A stretch of DNA of 64,000 bases from a virus. The position numbers were made by a program, and so were the translations under genes. The notes under the pieces are model-generated. The model was not told the origin of the DNA, searched no databases, and saw only the letters and a list, made by a program, of their open reading frames with translations. The stretch covers positions 156,632 through 220,631 of IMG/VR virus record IMGVR_UViG_3300009093_000034. One strand, written 5' to 3'. Shown piece after piece: positions 1-6,722 of this stretch; position 1 is the first letter of the stretch; the number at the start of each line of letters is the position of its first letter.

Positions 1-1
1 C

Positions 2-250
2 AAAGAATGGTTTGAACTTCTTGGCATTCAACCTGTCCAAGAGATCTACGATGGCATGTACTACGAAAAAGGCATCAAGGATCTTTGGGACCCAACAAAA
101 GGTTGGGAAGGCTACGTAGTTCGGTTCGCAGAGGAATTTCCTATGAGAGATTTCAATCTCAAGGTAGGAAAGTTTGTTAGAAAAGGCCATGTTCAAACTG
201 ATGAACATTGGATGCAACAAGCTCTGACACCTAATAAACTCCAGGCCTAA
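2..250 (+). CDS. RNA ligase, C-terminal part (cut by window start)
   Basis: The reading frame is open from base 2 and ends in TAA, giving the last 82 residues of a longer protein. It contains EGYVVR, a form of the nucleotidyltransferase motif EG(V/F)V(V/I)R, followed by FVRKGHVQTDEHWM, the lysine-bearing tail seen in RNA ligases of the Rnl2/DRB0094 type. Such enzymes seal nicks in RNA through an adenylated lysine, which would lie upstream of the window. The next gene starts 2 bases later, so they are likely co-transcribed. Known phage members repair tRNAs cut by host anticodon nucleases; with CCA-adding enzyme, PTH2 and a tRNA gene nearby, the same role is a reasonable inference. Confidence 0.72.
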   Translation, partial: KEWFELLGIQPVQEIYDGMYYEKGIKDLWDPTKGWEGYVVRFAEEFPMRDFNLKVGKFVRKGHVQTDEHWMQQALTPNKLQA

Positions 251-252
251 TC

Positions 253-690
253 ATGACTCATCGCATGGAGCGATGCAAACACTGCAAGATCACCTACGCT
301 TACCAAACATCAGGATGGGGATGTCACGACAAAGAAAACGATGATATCTACTGTCCTGAGTGTATGAGAAAGATCCTCAAAGCTCTAGAAGAAACTCCTG
401 TTCGTATGGAACCTGTTTGGCTTCCTCTTTCTTATCCGTCTAAGAATCCAATGACGATTGAGAAGTTTGAAGCTATCAAAGCTGAACAGGAAAAAGATAA
501 TCCTTTTTTCTTAAAACTCTATTATCTCACTGGTTATAAAAATATCCGATGGGACTTTCTAAATGATAAGTCTCCTTTTGGACGACCGTTAAAATACAAA
601 CTCTCCACAAACACAGACACCAATGAAAAACTTTTAGAGATAGAAGTTGAACAAGACACAGAGTCTGGTGAGATTGGAGGGCCTTGGTAA
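253..690 (+). CDS. Hypothetical protein with N-terminal zinc ribbon
   Basis: A 145-residue protein not recognised by family. Cysteine pairs CKHC (about 8-11) and CPEC (about 34-37) suggest one zinc-binding ribbon, followed by a charged domain ending in an acidic tail. It starts 2 bases after the RNA ligase stop and its TAA shares a base with the next ATG, so it belongs to the same operon. Confidence 0.75.
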   Translation: MTHRMERCKHCKITYAYQTSGWGCHDKENDDIYCPECMRKILKALEETPVRMEPVWLPLSYPSKNPMTIEKFEAIKAEQEKDNPFFLKLYYLTGYKNIRWDFLNDKSPFGRPLKYKLSTNTDTNEKLLEIEVEQDTESGEIGGPW

Positions 691-956
691 TGTACTTTTC
701 AGAAGAACAAATCAAAAAAGCACAGCAAGATCACAAGGATTTCTTTGATAAAGCAATACGACCTGACACGCATCTTAGAGTAAATTGGAGTCTTTACAAC
801 GACCTTGTTGAAGAACGGCCTATGGTTAGTGCTGCCGATGAGATCATTCGATATCTTAAACCTGTTTACGACTCTAAACCTAAAAATGAAACGGATGAAA
901 AAGTTTCTAGAAAACCAAAAACAAGCACTAAAAAAGGAAAAGGCAAGAGTGAGTAG
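690..956 (+). CDS. Small hypothetical protein, basic C-terminus
   Basis: An 88-residue protein starting at the ATG that overlaps the previous stop (TAATG). A TTG at 684 in the same frame is less likely. The N-terminal half is helical and charged; the last 25 residues are lysine/serine rich, as in nucleic-acid-binding tails. It ends in TAG, one of only six TAG stops I read in this window, overlapping the GTG start of the AAA ATPase gene by 8 bases. Function unknown. Confidence 0.7.
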   Translation: MYFSEEQIKKAQQDHKDFFDKAIRPDTHLRVNWSLYNDLVEERPMVSAADEIIRYLKPVYDSKPKNETDEKVSRKPKTSTKKGKGKSE

Positions 957-1902
957 CGCAGCTAGCATTCCACGACAGCACATCTTTCATTCCTCTGAAC
1001 TACAACTCAGAGATGACAAAAAAAATCCAATTCTGCTAGACAGATGGGTAGAGATTGGTCACAACGTTTACCAGAAAAGTCCTGAGTCTATCAATAGTCT
1101 TCCAGCTGGAATTTATCAACTCAAGGTTGATGATGGACGACTTCTTTTTGAGCGTCAGTTTCCTCAAACAGATGAGCTCTTAAGCCTTGAAGGTTCTCAA
1201 GAACATCAGGTCTTTGAGGAGATTCAAAAGTTTTGGGAGTCAGGAGATAACTACCATGAGTGGGGTTTTCTTCACAGACGCGGTATCATCTTGTACGGGC
1301 CACAAGGTTGTGGTAAAACAGGGATCGTAACTAGACTTGGTTACCAGCTTGTTGAAGACCATGAAGGCATCATCCTGATTGGAAACAATGCTTCTCCAGA
1401 CTTGATCACCAACGGAATCAAGGCTATCAGAGCTGTAGAAAAAGATCGGCCCATCATCGTTCAGATCGAAGACATCGATGCTTACATCCAACGTACCGAC
1501 GAAGCTGACGTTCTTTCTATGTTGGACGGTCAAGATAGCTGCGACAACATCTTGTTCATCGCTACAACAAACTACATGGGACGCCTTGATCCTCGTATCA
1601 CTCAAAGGCCCCGGCGCTTCGACGTCCGTGTAGAGATTCTTCCTCCTTCTAAGGAAACTAGAAAGGACTACTTCATCAAGAAGTTGAGTGTTCCTCCTGA
1701 AGACGCAGAAGCTTTGGCAAAGAAGACTGATCGTTTCACCTTCGCAGGTCTTAGTGATCTTGTTCTTAGAACTCGAGTTTTGATGCAAGACGAAGACGAG
1801 TCTATCTCTAAGGTTCGTGAAGTTATGGAAATGAAGGTTGACAACTCTAAGCCGCTAGGTCCTGAAAGGGAGATGGGTTTTGGAGCCAGAGCGCTTAGAT
1901 AA
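949..1902 (+). CDS. AAA family ATPase
   Basis: A 317-residue AAA ATPase with the core signature complete: Walker A GPQGCGKT (about 117-124), Walker B IIVQIEDIDAY (about 168-178), sensor 1 LFIATTN (about 202-208) and an arginine motif RPRRFD (about 220-225). The layout resembles single-ring AAA unfoldases or remodelers of the FtsH/Bcs1 type, but no protease domain is fused. I chose the GTG at 949, which overlaps the preceding stop; the frame is open further upstream but that stretch lies inside the previous gene. T4-like phages carry AAA clamp loaders and other remodelers; this does not look like a clamp loader, and its partner is unknown. Confidence 0.8.
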   Translation: MSSAASIPRQHIFHSSELQLRDDKKNPILLDRWVEIGHNVYQKSPESINSLPAGIYQLKVDDGRLLFERQFPQTDELLSLEGSQEHQVFEEIQKFWESGDNYHEWGFLHRRGIILYGPQGCGKTGIVTRLGYQLVEDHEGIILIGNNASPDLITNGIKAIRAVEKDRPIIVQIEDIDAYIQRTDEADVLSMLDGQDSCDNILFIATTNYMGRLDPRITQRPRRFDVRVEILPPSKETRKDYFIKKLSVPPEDAEALAKKTDRFTFAGLSDLVLRTRVLMQDEDESISKVREVMEMKVDNSKPLGPEREMGFGARALR

Positions 1903-2077
1903 ATTTATGTTTCCTTCTGCTACATGGATGGCTACTATTGGTCTTGATAGGTTAGAGGAAATGAAGGAAGAAATCTTTGAACAGTATGACCTTCTCTATT
2001 TTGAACCAGGCTTTGATGAATTCAAAGAAAATTTAAGAAAAGAACTTCAATACAGAAAGTCCACTGAGATATTGTAA
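1880..2077 (+). CDS. Small hypothetical protein
   Basis: A 65-residue acidic, aromatic-rich protein if the TTG at 1880 is used; a purine-rich GGGAG lies 7 bases before it. The alternative is ATG at 1907 (56 residues). It overlaps the AAA ATPase gene by 23 bases. Its last codons (ACT GAG ATA TTG TAA) coincide with a copy of the TGAGATATTGTA motif, so the C-terminal residues are partly dictated by that element. Function unknown. Confidence 0.6.
   Translation: MEPERLDKFMFPSATWMATIGLDRLEEMKEEIFEQYDLLYFEPGFDEFKENLRKELQYRKSTEIL
2065..2076 (+). promoter_or_regulatory. TGAGATATTGTA motif, copy 1 (candidate early/middle promoter)
   Basis: Exact 12-base motif found in five exact (+) copies and one exact (-) copy in intergenic or gene-end positions. 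Here it lies at the end of a gene and about 150 bases before a new one. An ACTAATT box follows at 2092. Promoter function is inferred from recurrence and position, not shown. Confidence 0.55.
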
Positions 2078-2230
2078 GACGTATTGCATTCACTAATTTT
2101 CTAGGTTCTAAACTTTTCAATAAGGAGATGCCACGATGAAGAAGTAGACTCGCGCCACTCAGCCGCCCTAATTGCCTGTTGTGCCTTTGTAGACCAAAAT
2201 CTATCAAATCCATAACAAGGAGAAACAATT
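2078..2230 (+). other. Intergenic region with tandem candidate promoters and a non-coding or decayed stretch
   Basis: This 153-base gap holds an ACTAATT box (2092-2098) and two ribosome-site-like stretches: one just before the ATG at about 2145-2155, the other before the gene at 2231. From the ATG-AAG-AAG near 2155 the frame looks coding in composition but meets TAG, TAA and TAG in turn. I see no complete gene; it could be a decayed small gene, a leader or an untranslated RNA. Confidence 0.4.
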
Positions 2231-2743
2231 ATGGAAACGACTGTGAATACTGAGAAGAGATACTTGTGCGACAAAGAGACCTTCCTGGCTATGAAAGCCG
2301 AGCAGAAGGCAATCGCAAATGAACGTAAAACGGGAGACCTGCGCCGAAAGTACTGGTCAGACTTGGATGCTTGGAACAAGAAAAAGCCCTTCGTCGAACC
2401 AGAGCGTCACTACAAGACTGAGACGTGTAACTTAGGCCATGATCACACCACTTCCAAGCCTAACCCCAAGTATGGGGATTACCTGAAGGCTATGGAAGAC
2501 TGGAAGACCAGCAAGCCCATTGATGGGTCCGTGCTGAGCCACAGTGATCATTATGCCCGTGCGTTCAACATCATCTACGGCATGGTAAGGGGAAAGACTT
2601 ACCGGCAGATCGAGAAAACTTCGTACATGGGAAACCAGACTTGGAGAGACATGATTTCCGAGGCAAGGTCGATCATCAAGAAGTATGGTCTTGATTACCA
2701 AGAGTTCATGGACGTCAATGGAGGAGGATTCAAGAATGCCTGA
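2231..2743 (+). CDS. Hypothetical protein
   Basis: A 170-residue soluble protein, not recognised. A strong ribosome site (AAGGAG) precedes the ATG by 8 bases. The C-terminal third (GKTYRQIEKTSYMG and following) could form a helix-turn-helix, so a DNA-binding role is possible but weakly supported. Codons are more GC-rich than in neighbouring structural genes, as in other genes after the TGAGATATTGTA motif. It overlaps the PTH2 gene by 8 bases, implying coupled translation. Confidence 0.75.
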   Translation: METTVNTEKRYLCDKETFLAMKAEQKAIANERKTGDLRRKYWSDLDAWNKKKPFVEPERHYKTETCNLGHDHTTSKPNPKYGDYLKAMEDWKTSKPIDGSVLSHSDHYARAFNIIYGMVRGKTYRQIEKTSYMGNQTWRDMISEARSIIKKYGLDYQEFMDVNGGGFKNA

Positions 2744-3110
2744 TCCCATCTCCCAGAAGATCGTCGTGAACATGAAGGCAGGAATGCCCATTGGTCGTTT
2801 GGCGGCTCAGATCGCCCACGCCTCATGGCTTCCTATCATCGACAAATCGGAGTGGCACAACGATGAATTTCGTTTTGACACTACAGACTACCCTGGTTCC
2901 CAGTTGTGGTTGAAAGATCAATTCACGAAGGTTTGCCTCCGTGGTTGGGGAGATGAAATGCTCCTCGAGATCAAGGCCAAAGCTGAAGAAGCGGGGTTAC
3001 TTGTGGGTTTGATGGAAGAGGATGGTTTCTGTACCGCCTTAGCCGTTGGCCCCGGATATACGGACGAGATCGATAAGATCTTGAAACCGTACGCATTGCC
3101 TTTGCTTTGA
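2736..3110 (+). CDS. Peptidyl-tRNA hydrolase, PTH2 family
   Basis: A 124-residue protein matching the archaeal/eukaryotic-type peptidyl-tRNA hydrolase 2 fold. The N-terminal strand-helix KIVVNMKAGMPIGRLAAQIAHAS corresponds to the conserved K-x-G-K/R-x-A-A-Q-x-x-H-A segment, and the C-terminal TALAVGPGYTDEIDKIL to the T-x-x-A-x-G-P segment. Such enzymes release peptides from stalled peptidyl-tRNA so the tRNA can be recharged. The start at 2736 has GGAGGA 7 bases upstream; longer in-frame starts lie inside the previous gene. A terminator and then a tRNA gene follow at once, which fits a tRNA-maintenance role. Confidence 0.78.
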   Translation: MPDPISQKIVVNMKAGMPIGRLAAQIAHASWLPIIDKSEWHNDEFRFDTTDYPGSQLWLKDQFTKVCLRGWGDEMLLEIKAKAEEAGLLVGLMEEDGFCTALAVGPGYTDEIDKILKPYALPLL

Positions 3111-3114
3111 TTCC

Positions 3115-3141
3115 AAAACCCCTCGAAAGAGGGGTTTTGTT
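3115..3141 (+). terminator. Rho-independent terminator or processing hairpin before the tRNA
   Basis: A 10-bp stem, AAAACCCCTC / GAGGGGTTTT, with a GAAA tetraloop and a short T-rich tail. It ends 4 bases before the tRNA, so it may end the upstream transcript or protect an RNA processed from the tRNA precursor. Confidence 0.75.
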
Positions 3142-3144
3142 TAT

Positions 3145-3216
3145 GCTCTCTTAGCTCAGTGGTAGAGCCACGGTCTCTAAAACCGATGGTCACGGGTTCG
3201 ATCCCCGTAGAGAGCA
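3145..3216 (+). tRNA. tRNA with anticodon CUA (amber-suppressor type)
   Basis: A full cloverleaf can be folded by eye: 7-bp acceptor GCTCTCT/AGAGAGC, D stem GCTC/GAGC, anticodon stem CGGT/ACCG plus an A-A mismatch at 27-43, a 7-base loop CTCTAAA, a 5-base variable loop and T stem ACGGG/CCCGT with TTCGATC loop. Loop positions 34-36 are CTA, so the anticodon reads UAG. The anticodon arm resembles bacterial tRNA-Trp (CTCCAAA loop) with one base changed, but discriminator A73 differs from the usual G of tRNA-Trp, so the charged amino acid is uncertain. The 3' CCA is not encoded, and the phage carries a CCA-adding enzyme at 6723. Confidence 0.88.
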
Positions 3217-3219
3217 TCT

Positions 3220-3226
3220 TATACTA
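3220..3226 (+). promoter_or_regulatory. TATACTA box before UDP-glucuronate decarboxylase gene
   Basis: TATACTA lies 4 bases after the tRNA and only 5 bases before the next ATG. Similar boxes sit 4-11 bases before several other starts in the window. If it is a -10-like element the transcript would be nearly leaderless. Confidence 0.45.
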
Positions 3227-3231
3227 TCTTA

Positions 3232-4176
3232 ATGCAGGGAAAAAATCGAGTTTTGGTTACAGGTGGCGCAGGGTTTCTTGGAAGTCACCTTTGTGAGTTA
3301 TTGATCGGGGCAGGAAAAGAAGTCATCTGTATGGACAACTTCTTTACTGGCAATAAAAAGAACATTCAACACCTTTTGAGGCACGATAAGTTTGAGTTAG
3401 TGAGACACAACGTCATTGACCCTTTCAACTTTGAAGTGGATCAAATTTACAACTTAGCTTGTCCAGCAAGCCCAATTCACTATCAACATGATCCAATTCA
3501 GACTACGAAGACTTCTATCATGGGAGCCATCAACGTTTTAGAGTTGGCACGTAGGTTGAAAGCCAAGGTTCTTCAAGCTTCGACAAGTGAGATCTATGGA
3601 GATCCTGAGGTTCATCCTCAACCAGAATCATACTGGGGAAGAGTGAATCCTATTGGACCAAGATCTTGCTACGACGAAGGAAAACGTGTAGCTGAGACCT
3701 TGTTCTTTGATTACCTTCAGCAAAGCCAAGTTGACATTCGAGTCATCCGTATCTTCAACACCTACGGACCTAGAATGCACCCGAATGACGGTCGAGTTGT
3801 GAGTAACTTCATTGTCCAAGCTTTGAAGAATCAACCAATAACCATAGCAGGTAACGGATCCCAAACTCGAAGCTTTTGTTTTGTGAGTGACTTGATTTAC
3901 GGCATGTTTGACATGATGGAACAAGATGGTTTTCATGGTCCTGTGAACATAGGAAACCCTGGAGAATTTACCATCTTGGAGTTGGCTCAGAAAATCATTG
4001 AGTTGACAAAGTCAAAGTCAGAGATTCAGTTCATCCCTCTTCCTACAGATGATCCTAGACAACGAAAGCCTGTCATCTCCTTAGCTAAGGAAAAGTTGAA
4101 CTGGGAACCTCATGTTCAACTAGAAGATGGATTGAGATTGACCATTGACTACTTTAGGAAAGAACTAGGAGCATAA
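3232..4176 (+). CDS. UDP-glucuronate decarboxylase (UDP-xylose synthase), extended SDR family
   Basis: A 314-residue extended short-chain dehydrogenase. The NAD-binding [10 protein letters not shown] motif is at 10-19, the catalytic S-T-S-E and Y147-x3-K151 (SCYDEGK) are in place, and the signature NTYGPRM and VVSNFI segments match UDP-glucuronic acid decarboxylases, which make UDP-xylose. Length equals that of soluble UXS enzymes. Start at 3232 follows a TATACTA box with no clear ribosome site. Together with four glycosyltransferases in the window it suggests that the phage supplies a modified sugar for decorating DNA, virion or host surface; the target is unknown. A related dTDP-glucose dehydratase role is less likely. 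Confidence 0.82.
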   Translation: MQGKNRVLVTGGAGFLGSHLCELLIGAGKEVICMDNFFTGNKKNIQHLLRHDKFELVRHNVIDPFNFEVDQIYNLACPASPIHYQHDPIQTTKTSIMGAINVLELARRLKAKVLQASTSEIYGDPEVHPQPESYWGRVNPIGPRSCYDEGKRVAETLFFDYLQQSQVDIRVIRIFNTYGPRMHPNDGRVVSNFIVQALKNQPITIAGNGSQTRSFCFVSDLIYGMFDMMEQDGFHGPVNIGNPGEFTILELAQKIIELTKSKSEIQFIPLPTDDPRQRKPVISLAKEKLNWEPHVQLEDGLRLTIDYFRKELGA

Positions 4177-4177
4177 A

Positions 4178-4366
4178 ATGCCGTTCCGACAATTGACGGA
4201 AGAAGAAAAAGAAAAGTATGGGGTTCCTAAGAATCCTAAGGACATCTGTAGAGATCATGCACATGATCCTCCGATGTTTATGGTCTACCCTCCAGGTACC
4301 AACATTTGGGTCTGTCCAAGCTGCGGTCATGAGACAGTGGTCTATGGCCACGAGGTTTGGATATGA
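4178..4366 (+). CDS. Small zinc-ribbon-like hypothetical protein
   Basis: A 62-residue protein starting 1 base after the previous stop. It has C-x-D-H-x-H (about 24-29) and CPSCGH (about 47-52), which together could bind one zinc ion. Its TGA overlaps the next ATG (ATGA). Function unknown. Confidence 0.7.
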   Translation: MPFRQLTEEEKEKYGVPKNPKDICRDHAHDPPMFMVYPPGTNIWVCPSCGHETVVYGHEVWI

Positions 4367-4575
4367 TCAAAGCTTGGGGGTACCTTCATACCAACGGACA
4401 GATTATCTCAAAAAGATACTTAGGACCTGCTTCGGATCTTTCTATCGAAGATGCGAAGACAAGTCCTTTTGTCGTTAAGATCTCAGATATCGCTGAAGGA
4501 GATACTCTAGACGAAGCCTTTGGGAAAGTCATGGCCGATCTAGAGATCTATCAGGAACAACATGACAAAGTTTGA
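4363..4575 (+). CDS. Small hypothetical protein
   Basis: A 70-residue protein; the ATG at 4363 overlaps the previous stop. It contains a mixed hydrophobic N-terminal part and an acidic helix near the C-terminus. Overlaps the next gene by 14 bases. No family recognised. Confidence 0.65.
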   Translation: MIKAWGYLHTNGQIISKRYLGPASDLSIEDAKTSPFVVKISDIAEGDTLDEAFGKVMADLEIYQEQHDKV

Positions 4576-4873
4576 AACACTCTTTCTAAGACATCATTTT
4601 TCTAAACTTGTACCTGAAAAGTTTGGCAGTGATAGTACCATCTTCTCTATGAAAGTTAGAGTCAGTGAGTTCACAGAGTGGAAGTCAACTATAAATTCCC
4701 CCGTCGTTCCAGGTGTTTCCAAAGTTCTTGGAGATCAAGTTCACCAGGACCATGATATTTTTGACGTGTTCTCAGCTATTGGAACTCTAGGTCAATATGG
4801 TTGGGAAGTAAAATCTATCCAAGATCATACAGATTTCACAGACTATCTTTTCCAGAAGCCAATACAAGAATGA
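4562..4873 (+). CDS. Small hypothetical protein
   Basis: A 103-residue protein in the chain of overlapping small genes at 4.2-5.1 kb. No known motif. Its TGA overlaps the next ATG. Confidence 0.65.
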   Translation: MTKFETLFLRHHFSKLVPEKFGSDSTIFSMKVRVSEFTEWKSTINSPVVPGVSKVLGDQVHQDHDIFDVFSAIGTLGQYGWEVKSIQDHTDFTDYLFQKPIQE

Positions 4874-5055
4874 AAACAATTCATGCTATCCCTTGTCCTT
4901 TTTGCCAAGCTAAGGCTAGACCTGTCATAAAGTACATGAGAGACCATCTTTTCTACGTAGAATGCTCTGATGACAAATGTGCTGCCATGGGACCTTCTTC
5001 TAAGGTTTCTATAGAGGACGCAGTACAAAAGTGGAACTTAGCTAAGAGAAACTGA
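4870..5055 (+). CDS. Lar-like zinc ribbon protein
   Basis: A 61-residue protein with CPFC (9-12), CSDDKC (33-38) and a terminal A-V-x-x-W-N segment, the layout of the Lar (restriction alleviation) zinc-ribbon family found in many phages and prophages. Founding Lar modifies type I restriction in E. coli; most small members are untested, so function here is inference. The ATG at 4870 overlaps the previous stop. A TGAGATATTGTA motif straddles its stop codon. Confidence 0.6.
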   Translation: MKTIHAIPCPFCQAKARPVIKYMRDHLFYVECSDDKCAAMGPSSKVSIEDAVQKWNLAKRN

Positions 5056-5064
5056 GATATTGTA
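5053..5064 (+). promoter_or_regulatory. TGAGATATTGTA motif, copy 2
   Basis: Exact copy overlapping the stop codon of the preceding gene and ending 15 bases before the ATG of the next, with a ribosome site (TAGGAG) in between. The short spacing implies that, if a promoter, transcription starts within a few bases. Confidence 0.6.
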
Positions 5065-5079
5065 CCTAGGAGCAACACC

Positions 5080-5259
5080 ATGATCAATGTCAACAGTTCT
5101 ACTGCACGCAAGATCGAAAAGCTGAGCCAGAATGCTGCCAAGCACCAGAACGACTACAAGGCTCGGATCTCCAAGATCAATCCCAACGCCGCTGGATCTG
5201 TTTCCGAAGGGCGTGAAGATGCGGGAATGGTCGTCACTCCTTCTTGGCTGAAGAAGTAA
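5080..5259 (+). CDS. Small basic hypothetical protein
   Basis: A 59-residue protein from ATG 5080 to TAA 5259, with TAGGAG 10 bases upstream. It is rich in Lys, Asn, Ser and Ala, with a positively charged helix in the first half (TARKIEKLSQNAAKHQND) and the ending TPSWLKK. It is a single-gene unit between a TGAGATATTGTA motif and a strong terminator. GC-rich codons match other genes after this motif. Small solitary early phage proteins often act on host targets, but no function can be assigned. Confidence 0.72.
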   Translation: MINVNSSTARKIEKLSQNAAKHQNDYKARISKINPNAAGSVSEGREDAGMVVTPSWLKK

Positions 5260-5276
5260 CCAAACAAAAACTCAAC

Positions 5277-5306
5277 AAAGCTCCTCTTTCGAGGAGCTTT
5301 TTCTTT
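5277..5306 (+). terminator. Rho-independent terminator
   Basis: Stem AAAGCTCCTC / GAGGAGCTTT with a TTTC loop followed by a T-rich run. It ends the single-gene unit 5080-5259. Confidence 0.88.
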
Positions 5307-5313
5307 TATACTA
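5307..5313 (+). promoter_or_regulatory. TATACTA box before exonuclease gene
   Basis: TATACTA directly after a terminator and 6 bases before ATG 5320, the same layout as at 3220. Likely a promoter since the terminator insulates the gene from upstream transcription. Confidence 0.5.
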
Positions 5314-5319
5314 CCCTTC

Positions 5320-5910
5320 ATGGAAACACAAATTTTAGATCCCAAGGTCTTTGCAGTCATGCTTGACTTGGAAACATTTGGGAACGGATCAAATGCATCT
5401 ATCGTTCAAATCGGTGGAGTGATTTTTAACCAAAAGACCGGCGATCTTGTAGATCAGATCTGCCTCAACATCAATCTCCCTTCAAACACAAAGTTTAACA
5501 GAGACATTGATGCTAAGACGGTGGCTTGGTGGATTAGCCAATCTAAGGAAGCTCAAAACACCTTAGACCTAGAAAAAGGTCTAGCTCTTGATGCAGCTCT
5601 TAAGTTGTTTAGTGAGTTCATCAAGCACCACTTTGGTGATGTTAAGCCTCTCATTTGGAGTCACTCTACTTTCGACTTCGTGATCTTAAGCAATGCCTAC
5701 TCTGCTACAGAAGTACGTATGCCTTTCTCTCACAGGTGTGAAAGAGATCTTAGGACTGTAACAGATCTTGGTGGAGAACACTATTGGGAACCAGACTATC
5801 CAGAAGTAAGAGTTGGAGTTCACCATAATGCCTTAGACGATTGTCTCTTTCAGATCAAGTATTGTGTCAAGGCTTATAACAAGTCAACAGCTTGGAAGAC
5901 GACTAACTGA
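5320..5910 (+). CDS. 3'-5' exonuclease, DnaQ-like (DEDDh)
   Basis: A 196-residue exonuclease of the DnaQ/RNase T superfamily. Exo I motif DLETFG has D16 and E18; Exo II includes W-S-H-S-T-F-D-F-V-I near 112-121; Exo III is H-N-A-L-D-D near 169-174, giving the H and last D of the DEDDh set. Overall length and order fit the Rv2179c-like exoribonuclease / T4 DexA group, which degrades RNA or single-stranded DNA. It is followed by the lipase gene after 13 bases with a ribosome site. Confidence 0.8.
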   Translation: METQILDPKVFAVMLDLETFGNGSNASIVQIGGVIFNQKTGDLVDQICLNINLPSNTKFNRDIDAKTVAWWISQSKEAQNTLDLEKGLALDAALKLFSEFIKHHFGDVKPLIWSHSTFDFVILSNAYSATEVRMPFSHRCERDLRTVTDLGGEHYWEPDYPEVRVGVHHNALDDCLFQIKYCVKAYNKSTAWKTTN

Positions 5911-5923
5911 GTAAGGAGACTCC

Positions 5924-6682
5924 ATGAAAAAATCCCCCTACACTGATGGTCAAGCAAAGGCTCTTCTTTACCAGGCTTGGTTAGACTCTGCTACGTGTTA
6001 TCTTCAATCAGATTACGTAAGTGAGTCTGTTGATGCATCTGTCACATTCTTCTCTGACGACAAAGCCCCAAAAACTCTTCGAGTTGCTTTTAGAGGAACA
6101 GTCGATACCAACATCAAGGATCTTCTTAATGATGGAGATATTCTTCCTGTTCTTTGGGAAGACATCATAGTTCACCAGGGGTTTGCTGCTTCTGTAGACA
6201 GCCTTTGGAAGACCATCAAGAAAACTATCACTCAATTCAAGCCTGATAACATCATCTTCGAAGGACATAGTAGAGGAGCTTCTATCGCTCTATTGGCTGC
6301 TTGGAGATTCCGAAAGGAATATGCAGGTCTTGGAATCAAGGCCATTGCAGCAGTTCTAGAACCTGCTCGTTGTGTAGCTTGGTCTTCTTTGGACAATTTT
6401 AACAGAGTCTTTTTCGACCAGGATCCTTTCTCTGTTCTATGGACAAGAAACGATGAAGACATCATCACTCACATTCCTCTCTTCTTCGGAGGTTATGGTC
6501 ATGTAGATGGTAAGTTCCAACTCGGCCACAGAATGTACTGGTGGACTGCTTTTGGTGGAAAGAAATGGGCTCACATGCTTCCAAATCTCATCAACAGCAT
6601 TGAGAAACTCAATGGAGATGTCAACATCGATCCTATCGTAGTTTCAGACATCTTAGAAGAACTAGATAAACAAAAGCACTAA
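5924..6682 (+). CDS. Class 3 lipase-like alpha/beta hydrolase
   Basis: A 252-residue protein with the class 3 lipase layout: oxyanion region VAFRGT (54-59), nucleophile elbow GHSRGAS (114-120, Ser116), and later candidate acid and histidine (FFDQDPF and GYGHVDG). No signal peptide is visible, so the enzyme would stay in the cytoplasm unless exported by lysis. The ribosome site is AAGGAG before ATG 5924. Class 3 lipases cleave acyl esters; a role in host membrane breakdown or envelope remodelling is inference. Confidence 0.72.
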   Translation: MKKSPYTDGQAKALLYQAWLDSATCYLQSDYVSESVDASVTFFSDDKAPKTLRVAFRGTVDTNIKDLLNDGDILPVLWEDIIVHQGFAASVDSLWKTIKKTITQFKPDNIIFEGHSRGASIALLAAWRFRKEYAGLGIKAIAAVLEPARCVAWSSLDNFNRVFFDQDPFSVLWTRNDEDIITHIPLFFGGYGHVDGKFQLGHRMYWWTAFGGKKWAHMLPNLINSIEKLNGDVNIDPIVVSDILEELDKQKH

Positions 6683-6704
6683 AAGTATCAAATCAACTAC
6701 CTTC

Positions 6705-6716
6705 TGAGATATTGTA
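6705..6716 (+). promoter_or_regulatory. TGAGATATTGTA motif, copy 3
   Basis: Exact copy lying only 6 bases before the ATG of the CCA-adding enzyme gene. No ribosome site fits between motif and ATG, so a transcript from here would be leaderless or the start is unusual. Confidence 0.55.
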
Positions 6717-6722
6717 ACCACT

